Source of the DNA: Diploscapter coronatus
Lineage: Eukaryota > Nematoda > Chromadorea > Rhabditida > Rhabditidae
Assembly: GCA_964036155.1 (NCBI GenBank)
Contig: OZ038422.1
Span: 70,517,201-70,581,200 of the forward strand
Length of the DNA: 64,000 bases
Reading direction: 5' to 3'
Part shown: piece after piece, positions 23,178-35,376 of the stretch
Position numbering within the stretch: the stretch's first letter is position 1
Layout: every line of letters starts with the position of its first letter
The notes under the pieces: model-generated
What the model was told of the DNA's origin: nothing
The model's database searches: none
What the model saw: only the letters and a program-made list of their open reading frames with translations
Translations under genes and position numbers: made by a program

Positions 23178-23388
23178 AGTTATCAGACAAAACTGACACT
23201 GCTATATTCTGATCATGTTGATTTATTTATTTATTTGTTTGTTTGTTTTGTAACCAACAAATGAATCTTATTTTGATAGAAAAGAGTAAAATCTGGAAAT
23301 ATTGAATGGTTGAAAAACCATGAGGTATTTTGATGATTCATAAGTTTTTCAAAAGGTTACTGATGAATTCGAGATCTCAGGCATTAAA

Positions 23389-26300
23389 ATGTGGCATGAA
23401 GCGCGACGACAGGAGAAGCTGCTTCGGGCAAAGATGGTGGATTGCAGCAAACGGGCGGAAAGAAGACGAAAATTCTACGAAAATATTGTAAGACCCATTT
23501 CAGGAGGAATTGAAGAATTCTCATTATGCGATTGTTTCAGAGAAAAGATCCCGAGCAATTCATGCAAGTACACGGCAAAAGGTTCCCAATTCATGCAGAC
23601 AAGTCGATTGCCAAGGCTGCAGAGGATTGCAATATTTTGTGAGTATCTTTGTTGATATAATTTTCTTAAATAAGAGTTTGGGGGAAGCTTTCAAATAATA
23701 TTTGAAGCGGATATCATCATATCATATTCCATATTTTCGATAGAGAACTTTCCATTTCAGGAGAAAATGGCAAGGCGATCCAGATGTGCTGATCGACAGA
23801 TTCGATGCTCGCGCTCATCTCGATTTCATTCCTGCAGCCAACAAAACACCCATTCAGCCTGATAGGTATGACTAATTTTGCATTTATTCTTCCAAAGTTG
23901 CTACTTTCAAATTACGAAACAATAACCGAAATCATCTTCATCAAAACTGGAAATAAATTGCCGAAAATTTCAGCGAAGCTGAGAAGGAAGAATTGGTGTG
24001 CGACTTTGAAAGATATCGAGTTCTCATCATCAACGAATTCAGAGACGTTAGTGAGAAGGTAGAGAAATCGTTTTATTCGATTTAGAATAAGAAATTCGAA
24101 TTTCAGACATATCTTCGTAAAATCGCCGAGAAGGAATTTTGGCTTCTGGGACGCGACGAGGACAACAGAAGGAATGAAGTTGATAAGAAAAAGTAGTGAT
24201 TTATTTCTTGAAAACATTTTCAATATTTGTTTTCAGAAAATCTGCAGACTCGAAAGCTTCGATCGGATTTCGCTACGATGGTGACGTTGTGAACAAGAAC
24301 AATGGACATGACGACTTGGATGACGACAGTGATGAGGAGCCTGACATGGAAGATATCGGTAAGAAATTATTCATATCTTTAGTCTTGTTTATTTTGATCA
24401 TCCACGTACTGAGGTATGCCGAATACTTTTTTTTTTTTGCAAGTTTTTGGTTCATCACTATTTCTGAAAATATTCTGAGATAGTTCCGCCTAACTTTGTT
24501 TTCCGAATTTGAAAATCAGCATTTTTTCAGACACCAGAAAAAGCGAATGACTTTAAAATTTTTAAGCCATTTTTAACAGCAAAACACTGATAAAGAGGGA
24601 AATATGTGCATTTTTCATTATGTTTCTTTCAGACGTTGAACTGGACCTGAACACCCTGGACGCGGAATCGACCCGTCGTGCGAATCAGTGCGGAGAGACG
24701 TTCGGAGTGAAAAAGGGGCTGTTCGTGTCTATGCTGCGTGCAGATCAGAGCTCGAAGAAAGACGCAGATGAGTTGAGGAGCATTGAGAGACAGAAGGCCG
24801 CTCTCGCTGTCCGTAGGATTTCTTTATAATAACCAGACATTCTAATGGATCTACATTTTCGTATTTCATTATTAATCAATTAAAGATGAGGTTTCTGGAA
24901 CGTTCTAACATTTTCTTTGCTCAACAAAACTTGTTTAAAATCCTTCATAACGGTCAAAAATTAGCCAAACTGACCAAATTTTGCATGAACCTGTAGAAAA
25001 GCATTTCTTATTACACAACTATTACAGGGCAAGGATGCAAAGCAAGAACGACAAATGCTGAAGAGGCAGAGAAATCTGATTATGGGCAAGTCGACCAAAC
25101 ACGAGGGAACCACCACTCTTCTCAGGTTGGAAATTTTTGGCATTTTTGAAGAAAAACGAGACGTTTTCAGCTTTGTCGAAAAGTCGGCTAAGCAGAGACA
25201 CAGCATCCTCGATGACATGGAGAAAATGGGGGAGAGCTCGAGTGACGATGAGAAGGATGCAAAGCCTGAATTCATTCTGTCGTTTGGAGGAGAGGGCAGC
25301 AAAGCTCATGGTAAGTTGAAATGACTGAATGATAAATGTAGAAAGATTGCAGAAAGCGATCACGAAGACAAGGAAGAGCCGAAGACGCTTATGGGACCTC
25401 AGCTTCCAAATGAACAGTACCGGCACATGCTGTGAGTTTTATCCACTATTTTAAAATTATTTTATTTTGAGACCTCTCCACTTTACGAATGCAAATGAAA
25501 CATTATTACCGATTTTTTTTCTCAATTTTGATAAGATGACATTCCTCCAATTTGACACCAATGAAAGTGATTTGTAAAATTCCAGGAATCTTGCCAGACG
25601 GGATGAGAGCCCTGATATCAAAGAAAGGGAAGAGTCGAAGAAGAAAGACAGCAGATCTCGATCTCCCAGATCACCGAGAAGAAGGCAGAGGAGTCGAAGC
25701 AGAAGCAGGAGTAGGAGCAGAGATAGACGAATAGATAGGGAACGAAATCGGGAAAGAAGCAGAGATAGGGACAGGAAGAGAAGGAAGGAAATGAAGAAAT
25801 GCAGACGATCCAGCAGCAGTAGCAGTGGGGAGGACAGGTGTTCTTTTTCTTCGAAATTATTTTGAGGAAAGTTTACTTTCTAAATTCAGACCTCTGTTCG
25901 GAAGGAGAAAAGAAGAAAGTGGTGGCAAAGACAACCAGAAGAGTCCATCCAGAAGTCCGAAAGAAGAAAGCCCGAGTTCGAGTGAGGATGAAGAAGTCGA
26001 GATGCTGGAGATACGGTAGATAAATTTAAATCATTCGAGCTATTTTGAACAATTCCTATTTTAATTCGACAGAGAATAGTGAAATGAAAATCTGAATGGT
26101 TTCACTAATTTTAAATATCCTCTAAATCTAAAATAGAAGCCTTCTAATTTGATGCTTTGCATATTTCTTATTCTGTTATCACATTTCTACATTCTTTAGA
26201 CCGATAAATTTTAAGAAACATCTTGGTGAATATTATGAGACATTATTTCTAGTGCTACAAACCAAACTTCCGTCCCCTGCCTGTAAAGATTTGCTTTCTC

Positions 26301-27415
26301 ATTCCAATTTCAATTTCAGTGAAGAATTTATGTAATTTCAGTTCGAGCATGTCTGAATCTGAAAAGGAGCGAATCGAGATCGAGAATCGCAAGCGACGAG
26401 TCAAAAGGACCAAGAAACTCGTCAGGTAAATAACAATTGATCCAAGAAATTTCAAATAAGTGGTTTTTTTTTCAGGGAAAACAAGATCACGACAAAGGAT
26501 GTGGACTCGGAAGAAGAAGCGAAGAAGGAAATCGCGAGAAGGATTAAGATGAAAATGTCGAAGGCTCTCAAGAAGACGGTCGAGGAATTGACGCAATTGG
26601 AAGAAGAGAAGCGACTGGAGGCTGAAAAGGAAAAGAGGGTGAGACTTCTTCTGAAAATAACGATTTTTACTTATTTTTCTTTATGAATTTAATTCCATTT
26701 TTGCAAGAATTTAACATTTTTAAATTGCTGCAATCTTCATATCTGATAAGAAAGATACAGTGGCGAAGAAAGCTTTGGAACCAAATGCGACTTTTAAAGT
26801 GAATTGTAAAATTATTCTTTATGAGCGATTTCCCCTAACTTTGGCAGTTTTAAAAACCCGAGATTCTTTTACATTCCCGCAAACTTCAGAATTGATCATT
26901 AGCGAGAAGTATGTCCAAGGTTCGTGCTAAAGTTAGCATTTGATTCTGGACCTTGGTTCCCACAATATCATAGTTTTGAATAACTAATTGAAACAAGTAA
27001 CCACTCAGGTCAGAGACGAATTGCTGTTGATCGAACAGGAAGAACGAAGGGAGCGAGAAAGGAAGAAACGTCGTGAAGAACGAGAGAAGGAGTCTGATGA
27101 CAGGAAAGATAGAGACAAGGATCGAAAACGGTCCAAAAGTAGAAGCAGGTCGGCGTTCTATCTTTCACAATCATTTATAACCTATTTTTAACGAAATTTA
27201 TTTTTAAAAATTGAATAAAATGTTACCGATTTTAAACACACAATTATGATCATTATTTCAGAAGTCGTGATCGTGAAAGAGAACGAAGAAGACGATCTCG
27301 CAGTGGCGATAGAAGCAGAGAAAGGGAACATGAAAGGGACAGAGGAAGGGAGCGAGATAGAAGAAGGAGCAGAACGAGAAGCAGAAGCAGGGATACAAAT
27401 CGCAGGAGGAGATGA
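23389..27415 (+). CDS. CLASRP: CLASRP/SWAP-type SR splicing protein
   Basis: Sixteen exons: 23389-23487, 23541-23638, 23761-23865, 23974-24058, 24107-24192, 24237-24358, 24633-24808, 25028-25125, 25171-25310, 25353-25431, 25586-25837, 25890-26015, 26342-26425, 26476-26638, 27009-27148, 27262-27415; 2007 nt, 668 residues. Opens MWHEARRQEKLLRAKMVD like human CLASRP (CLK4-associating SR protein). The N-terminal SWAP (DRY-EERY) domain, about residues 35-170, shows PEQFMQVHG, WQGDPDVLIDRFDARAHLDFIP, FERYRVLIINEF and KASIGFRYDGDVV; then acidic DIDVELDLNTLD and a C-terminal arginine/serine domain with long RS, RD and RE runs. Expected to act in the nucleus on alternative splicing, controlled by CLK kinases. 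A basic coiled segment (about 485-610) precedes the RS tail. 211 bp after the previous stop, with an acceptor (TCTCAG) eight bases before the ATG. AATAAA at 27595-27600. Confidence 0.93.
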
Positions 27416-29083
27416 TGAGACAGAAAGGACAGGTACTAATTGTTATACCTGGAAGAGACTATAATTTGCAATAATTCTTTGTTTTCGCATGAACTTATTT
27501 CAAATTAGGAAAGTTTCTTCCAGATTATTAGTTTATCTCAACTTTGATCAATCTTTAATTCTTTAAAATCATTCAAGACTAAATATTCTGTTTAAATAAA
27601 ATTCTTCATTCACATTTCAATTAAATACAAAAATACCGAAAATTACAATTAAAAGTGTTGAAAATTGCGAGACGAAAATTCTTCAGAGAATACTATTCTC
27701 GAAAAGGAAATTGTTTGTATTCGAAAATTAGCAGCCGATTCCAAAAGATTTTCACATGAAATTGAATGATTTGGGCAATGGCTGTGATCAGAGAAATACA
27801 AGGAAAAATAAGAGAAACGGGCTGGAATTCGTCATTATCGCACAAGTCTATGACGGGAAGCGAATTTTCTTGACAAAATGCGAAAATGCACAGAAATTGA
27901 ATAATTTTCCTATTTTTCGTTTTCTGTACATTTGAACAAAAACGAAAATTATGCATAGATGCGTAGTAGGCAATTTCGAAACTGAACAGATCATTGTTTG
28001 TTTATTGTGAATTTGCAACGGAAAACGAGAAAATGGCGAAGAATGAGACCAGAAAATGTTTTCGGACTAGAAATAGAAAAATCGACAAGAAATGCGCGAG
28101 AAATAATAGGGAAATGCTGAGTCGCTAGAGGGCAAGAGAGAAAAGACTAGGAATACTGTAAGACTGGAAACCTACTCACAACACCGGGAAACTTATGAAG
28201 TAATAATTTAGAGGGTGGTATTTGTAAGAATCTGAGTTAGAAATTCATAATATCCAGATATTCTTACAAATATATATATACATATATAATCAAATCTAAA
28301 TGATAGTCATAATTGAATTAGAGCACTATGAAAGCCGAAAAGATCTACAAATTAAATTGAATGATTAGAAACAGAATATCAAATGGAGGCCCGCAAAATT
28401 GCTAGAGATGTTTGTTGAGAAACGATCAACATAAGAACGAATGAATGAGAATGGAAGCACAATGATTATTATTACAAAGTTCCACAGAAATTGACAATGA
28501 GTGATAACAAAGAATAAAATAATCTAGGACCCCTTATGAGATTAGAAAGTCGCTCATCGCTCAGAAATACATCGATTCCGAAACAACAATGATTATTTTC
28601 TAAATGAGAGTACTTGTCGTTAATTGTGCACAATGTTAAAGCGAACTGAATGAAGTTGAAATTGATTGGCTAAACGCGCGATGCGCAGAGAATCGTGTGA
28701 ACCATAAAAACTACAAAACAAAAATGATAAAAAAAAATTATTAAGTTGTTCTAGGAAATCTATTAAATACCCTTACGCCTGGCAAGGGGCACGAAATCTG
28801 TCTGACATTTGATTGCAGTCAATTTAGGATTGAATGCAACAAACAGTCACACAAATTGATTAATGATTAGAAAAGTTGACGACTCTGGCAAAATTGCCAA
28901 AACCGACGAGGGAATGAATGAGTTAGGAGCAAATGCTTGATGGAAGCCTCTGGAGGCTATTATTATCGACTACTCAAAATACGTAGGTTCATGAATGCTA
29001 CTGGTTCGAAATAATGCTTATGAACCTCAATATTTTGCTTTATTAGTATGATAGTAAATATATTACGTGTTGTTTGTTTGTGT
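27416..29083. other. intergenic between convergent genes
   Basis: 3' flanks of CLASRP (+) and egl-10 (-). No coding or RNA gene recognised. Contains AATAAA 27595-27600 (plus) and TTTATT 29039-29044 (AATAAA on minus, 40 bp past the egl-10 stop), and a TATA-repeat stretch at about 28268-28290. Confidence 0.6.
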
Positions 29084-32000
29084 TTACGAGGGCGGCATAG
29101 CAGAGGAGAGCTGCGCGTTTGTGGGAGAGACTCCTGCGCCTGAAGATGAGCCAGAGCCAACTCCTCCAACGTGCAGATTCGTTCGCACTGCAGTCGAGAA
29201 ACTCGGCAAGTTGCCCGTCAAAAACGATTTCGGACCCTTCTGATTTACCTGAAAATATAAACATTTAGATTGAAATAGAATACTAGGAGTAAGATTTCTA
29301 TTTACTAGAAACTAAAATTAGACAATTCATTAAACATATCTTGGAAGAAGCACACTTCTAGCAGAAAGAAATCTATTTTACTTCAATAATTTCAAACTAA
29401 TGTAAAATATCCACTCATTTTGATAAGTTTCTGAAAGAAAACTTAAACATGAAAACGGCATTACTTTTCCCACTTAGTCGAAACATTCCAGCATATGTTT
29501 CGCAAAACGATCTAGAAAACTCATAACATGAAGGTTCTCTAAAATGTGAAAGGTAAACAAAGATTCGTATACCAGCATGTAATGTGTTTTCTGCATATCA
29601 TCTTGCAACAGATGTTGGACTAACATAGATTTTGGTTATTTTAATGGAAAGTATGTAATAGCGCTTCAATGGTAGTCCTCATGAATTGTCCTCTCTAGAT
29701 GTTTCAGGAAAACAAAGGTCGTTAGGTTGTATGCAAGTGAACAAAGGGGAAAGTGACAGAGGGCAGAAGGCATGCTATGGCTATATGCTTAGTAGTGATT
29801 GATTGATTGATTGTGTACCATATATGTTCCTGCTGTTCTGCTCCGTGCTTCGATTAGTTTGAAGGAGGCAAAGGAGACTGTGACTGAGAGAGGCAAGGGG
29901 AGCTCAGATGACCGTGCATCGAGGAGAAGGGGGAACGGCGAGGGGCGAAACGACGCGACGATTTGCGGGACAGCAAAGATGAAAACATGCTCTACAAAAT
30001 GGAGAAATCATAAATGACAGGCAAAGCCAAATTAATCCCCGACATTGACTAACAAAGGACATGATGATTAATCTCTTTTTGGTTTTGTTTATCGTTTGCG
30101 TCGGCTTAGTTCATAGTTCGTACGTTTTTTTTTTTTATCTTTGGCTCATATTATTTTCCAAAAACAAGTGCGCGAACTATGAACTAAACCATTTGCGTCT
30201 CAAAAATTTCGTTAGTCGATGCTTGTTAATGCTCATTCTGCTAAATTGTCTAGACCAAGATAACTTCTATAGTTTATGAAACTGGACTAAATTAGTAAAC
30301 TCTTTTAGAGACTTTTAAGTAATGTTCAAAATCTAGCAGAATGAACTAATTTTTAACACGCGTGCTTAAAACTGCAAATAAAACGGAAAAAAAACTAAAT
30401 TTGTAGTAAAAATGAAACGGAAATGATAAAACGCGTGCAAAAATGGTTAGGAAAGGCAATTAGCCATTCCGTGTTATCTACAGCAGAGGAAAAGGAAAAG
30501 CCATAAATGGGCTGACCTTCTTCTTCGACTGAGCGACCAAGTCCTTGTAGATGTCTGATCGGAGGAATCGTTGGTAGCTATCATTCTTCATCAGGCAGTA
30601 GATATGATCCTGAAATATAAGAAAATCGATGCTTTTTTTTTCAAAGCAATTTGCCTTTCTTTTCGCTGTCGTGTTTAACATGCTAGTGTCAAAAATTTTA
30701 AACCCTGATAATTTGGTTGAGGACGATCTTGCAACATGATAAGTTTTGAGGAAAATCTTCTAGAATTTAATCAAAATGATACATAACTGATGCTCATGAA
30801 CCGTTATGATTTACTGGCTATTTGCCAAAGTAAATTTAGCCTTGTCAATTATCTAAAAGGTAACTTCATTATAAATATGCGAGCGCATTATGGCTACTTT
30901 TCTCATTCCAACCGGTAGAAATTATCTCTTTAAGAATGTGCTCACCGCAGCCTCGTCAAAACTCCATCGATTCGGGTTCTTGAGATTCTCTTCAGTGACT
31001 TCCATGACCTTGCAGTCGACATTGACGGGTGAGGTGGCTGCATTGGTGTCGATGAACTCGTTGTAGATCTCAGTCACGAGCACGCACACCATTCGACTGC
31101 TGCACTTGCGCAGTTTTTGCACCTTAAACACATTATCACATATGCCCAAAGCGTACCAATATCAAGTTGTCCTACCTCCCACCAGAACCTCAGATTCTCC
31201 CCCGAATATTCTTTGTCGAGGAATTTCTGCAGCGTCTCTCTGCCGAGTGGGTCGACCAGAAGCTCTTCAAAGCATTCTTCCCAAAGTTTTAGACGTCGAG
31301 TCGAAATATCACCGGTTCTAAAATAGATGGTTAAAAATTGTTGAAAGCCAATCTAATAATAGGTGTTGTTAGTAAGAGTACTCGTAAAATATCATTCGAG
31401 TGGTGAATATTCTTCTTATGATTGACGAGTAGAACTGTTGAGTTGTATCGCAAAAGTCTTACATTTTATCATGTTGCCAGAAATCGACAGTGTCGTTGAT
31501 CCAAGGATTAGGCTGAGATTGAAAAGGATCTGCAGCACTTCCAGGAGGAACTAGGAATGGGTCAAACACTCGTCGCTGTTCGAAATACGACAAGTAGCTG
31601 CAATAAATTAAGTTAAACTACGTTCATCTTGATGATAATTTCTTACTTTTCAACGACTTTCGACGTTCGAAGCACATTTTTTGATAGCCTATTATTTAGT
31701 AAATTTATCTGAAAATATCTTACTAATTTTTTAAAAAGAAAATCTCGATTACCTCTAATTTCAAAGTGTCTTGTATTTGCGTGCACCGCCTTAGGCCGGG
31801 TCGAGAATAATAACTATTGCGAAATGAACCACTAGAGGGACTGAAAATAGTCATATCTTTAATGATACCATTTAGCATAAATAGCAAGACGGTATTTAAT
31901 TTCACGAAAGTCGGAAAAGGGGTCCGACGAGAGCTCGATGCCGTAAAAGTTTTGAATTGAATATTTTTAGAATACGAAATCGAATTCCATTTCATCAGTT

Positions 32001-34347
32001 GATAATTTCAAATAGATGACTATAATAAATGAAAAACTTACTGTGAAGTAGACACGGAAGGAGCACTACTAGAACTAGAAGCTGCACCGTTATTCTGACC
32101 GGAAGAACCTGCAGCCAGAGCAGAGGAATGTGCTGCTGCGGCACTAGTTGAGTAAGGACCACAGCCTGAGGCTACTGCATTCAGAGCTGCATGACCTCCA
32201 CTACTGTATTTCGGGCGGCCTGATCGAGACAGCTTTCGGAAATCCACCTGTAAATATTTCACATTGAAGATATTGTTGCTTTGCGAACAATAGAAATCTT
32301 CAGTCATTTAGGCAGAATAGTTTTTGGTAAAATTGAGGAAAAATTCTCATACAAATTTCGGATTGGGTTTCTAAACAACTCATCTAAAGACCTTCGATAT
32401 GTTCGTTACAAATTATGACTACACGAAAAACTGAGTACTCCAAAATAAATAGTCTACCTCGGTTGTATTGACGCATCCAGGCACAGGCCTGTGCACATCC
32501 CAAAATGCTCGTTCTTGACTGTCTAGAATTTGTCGTTCTTGTCGATCCCGCTTCTTATCGACCCTGGGAAGTAATCATTTTCAATCGAAATCTTATTCTA
32601 GCAATTCATTACTTGTATTGTGCCTCTGCTTGCATGAAGACGAATTCCCACTTTCGACTGAACATTTTCTGCAGTTTCGCCAGATTTTCTGCCTCGAAAT
32701 CTTCCAATTCAAGATGTGCTTTGTTTTGCATTGTTCGTTTACAGAGGTATACTGCTGAAAAATTTACAACCTAAATAACCTAAGCAATGGCTAAATTATA
32801 ATTTGGAAAATGTGATGCATTTTTGTTCTAAAATCGACCAAAGATAGTCATCATATTGTGATATTTTAAAAATTTTAATTCAGGAAAAATAACAAATGCA
32901 CTATACCATAATCGGTGTTTTCCGGTTCCCACATGTTGCTCGGCCAGAAATAAGGTGTCTGAAATCGGTAGAAGGTGCCATCGTTCTTGACTGTCAGGAC
33001 ATGGTCGTCTATTTGGAAGAGATAACCGTGTGATGCGACCAAATGAGCCAGGTGAAGAGCGTCGGCTGAAGAAAATTATTTACTGTTTTAGGTTTGGGTT
33101 ATATGATATTGGATAAATTATTATTATTATTAGATGTCTGAGTTCAACAGTTTAGGAATGAGTAAGAATTGTAAGCAATTTATAAGATACAGATGTAGGA
33201 AGCACTTTCGTAAAACGAAAATAAAATAGAGGTGGATTGCGCGAGTGAAATCAGTTGTGAAGCTATCTCGCAGAACTGAATTTTTTACTAATGATAGATT
33301 AGAGATGCAAAATTGTAAAGTAAATATGAGAGGCAAATCGTAATGAGATTCTAACGATCGTGTCTTCTAGGACAGATAAAATATACAAAATCAGCAAGAT
33401 CATGCTAATTTCATATTTTTATTAGACGAAAATTATTCGGTTTCTTATTTTAGCTATTGAAGAAGTAGTTATACCTAAATCAGACATGTCGAGGTTTTTC
33501 ATGATCCAAGCAATGAGGTCCTGTCCAGTGAAGACTGAAGGCACTTTGGACAGGAACGACTTGACAGTCTTGATGGGGACTCCTGTCTCTGGATCAAGCA
33601 TTTGATGGACCAAGGTTTCCATCTTCTGATAGACCATGTGGTTTGGATGGACCAATCGCTCTTCTGAGTTCGCATTTACCCTGAAAATGTAAATGTCAGT
33701 GAAACATCATTAGTTTTTTTAATTGAACAACATCTAAAATATATTCACCCATTTGAATAATTTTTCGAAATTCGTAAGAAATGTTATCGATATTTGAACT
33801 ACTTGACTAAAAATTAAAGCTGGATTTTAATAGTTTAAGCCGTCACGGAGTCATAAAAATATTGATTTTCTTTAGCACGCTCTATTTTTAGAATCGACTA
33901 ATTGATTTCCGGATTTTGAAAATTGAATAATCTTCTATAAATAGGCTAATCATTTTTTAGCCTAGCAGTTACGATGAAACAGAATGATCTTCAATCAGTC
34001 TAACTGCAAGGAGATTGATCTTTGAGGCAATCTACAGGTGTTTTTCTCTCACTATTAACTCCGCTATTCTGATTATTGGACACTACGAACGAGTTCTGGA
34101 GACGTCGAATTGGGCATTGCTGAATCAAAGAGTCGAAGAGGCGGGAAGGTTACAGGTTTCGCAACAAAAGTTCAACGATTCGCGCGCAAATGAATTCAGT
34201 ATTGTCGTATGTGGAGAGCGGTTTTTTTTTCAATTGCATTTCATCATCGTCTCATAATTTTTTCGAACTCAACAATATCTGTTTCCTACATTCAAATACG
34301 GACTAAATAGAAACTTGAATGACGGACCTTAACCTCGGAAGGGCCAT
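29084..34347 (-). CDS. egl-10: R7-family RGS protein, EGL-10 orthologue
   Basis: Thirteen minus-strand exons: 34347-34328, 33680-33475, 33065-32907, 32754-32613, 32563-32458, 32247-32042, 31840-31753, 31708-31647, 31597-31463, 31317-31176, 31122-30946, 30609-30517, 29248-29084; 1701 nt, 566 residues. GTPase-activating protein for Go/q in the R7 class. Starts MALPRLRVNA, as I recall C. elegans EGL-10 starting. DEP domain about 20-115 ([20 protein letters not shown]), DHEX region to about 210 ([20 protein letters not shown]), a Ser/Ala-rich linker (about 225-280), GGL domain about 295-350 ([20 protein letters not shown]), which binds Gbeta5, and RGS domain about 377-505 ([20 protein letters not shown]). 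It sets Go signal strength in neurons and so egg laying and locomotion in worms. Exon 1 codes only six residues and part of a seventh. Reading through the exon 12 donor gives a short alternative C-terminus. Confidence 0.97.
30100..30192. repeat. short inverted repeat in egl-10 last intron
   Basis: TTAGTTCATAGTTCG (about 30106-30120) is mirrored by CGAACTATGAACTAA (about 30173-30187). Another mirrored pair nearby, CTCATTCTGCTAAAT (about 30232) and ATCTAGCAGAATGAAC (about 30331), suggests nested remnants. The intron 29249-30516 shows no other feature; the open frame 29811-30017 lacks splice or family support. Confidence 0.55.
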
Positions 34348-35376
34348 TATCACATAGCAAGGAGCACAGGAGCAGCAACCAGTTGAGCCTCACACAGCCA
34401 CTCGCATCCACTCTGCCTTAATCCATGGTCTGATCGTCTTCCTGCAAATCAGACAACGATTGACAAGTGATGATAAGGAGACGACAAGATGATAGAAGAT
34501 AGGCTAGAGGATAGTAAGTGGAAAGTGGATGGAATGGGAAGGGAATTGGGGAATGGAAGGGATTGGGGTAGAGGGGAGGAAGAGCGAAGGCAAGTGTATA
34601 GAGAGTTGAGAGTGTGAGGGAAGAAGGGGAGTGAGTAGATGATGCTGAGCTGCTGAGGGAAGACTGAGGCTGCAGTGCACGCAGACAGAGGCAGGGAATT
34701 GATTCAGACAGAGCAGAGGAAAAGGAAGGAGGGTATTGATTGTGCACTGAGAGATGGAGCACTAGAAGGGAGGCGGGAAGGGAGCATCAGCAGCCGAGGA
34801 GCTGTGCAGAGGCAGAGGCAAAGGCAAAGGCAAAGGCAGCGTCAGAGTCAGAGGAAGAGGCACATGCGAGGCGGCTGCATAGCGGTTAAAAGGGGAGGGG
34901 GGGCTCGACAGGAAAGGGGGAAAGAGAAAGAAGATGTGCAGACATGGCAACTGGGCTGCTTGTGGAAATGGGCATAGCTGATCGAGAGGAACGGGGGATG
35001 AAGAGATGATATGAAGATGAGATCTTGTACAGACACGTTCAAGCATCACTTTTAGATGAGAGACTGTTTGCTTGTTTGGTTGCTTCTTTCCTTCCTTCTC
35101 TCTATCTCTCTCTCTCTCTCTCTCTCTTGTTCCTCCACTCTGTTCTCTTCCTTTGGCGCAGCCCACCAACAGGCCATAGGCAGCATTTGTAACCTTCGCC
35201 AATTCTCTCTTCTCCATAACAACAACCTCTTGCAATCAACAATCAGTGTTCCCCTTCAGGTATCTTCGACCCTTCTTCCGGTGTTTATCATCCCCCACTA
35301 CCCGTTTCTGTCCAGTCTTTCAGTCAATGTCCCCTCAATTCCGACGGCTCTCGACAGGCAGCAAGGAGACTCCACT
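34348..35376. promoter_or_regulatory. divergent promoter region of egl-10 and PPP1R37, low complexity
   Basis: About 1 kb between two divergent start codons. 34500-34990 is purine-rich on the plus strand and includes a GGCAGA/GGCAAA hexamer tract at about 34808-34850. 35080-35130 is pyrimidine-rich with a (CT)n run at 35098-35127. Such tracts are common in nematode promoters and 5' UTRs. I cannot place transcription starts. Open frames here are repeat by-products. Confidence 0.5.

Noticed and set aside
29811..30017. 68-codon plus-strand frame in the egl-10 intron
   Set aside because: Charged low-complexity translation, no splice context, not linked to any neighbour.
34418..35235. Long minus-strand frames in the egl-10/PPP1R37 promoter
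   Set aside because: Proline/serine/leucine-rich translations of GGCAAA and purine repeats; no splice or family support.
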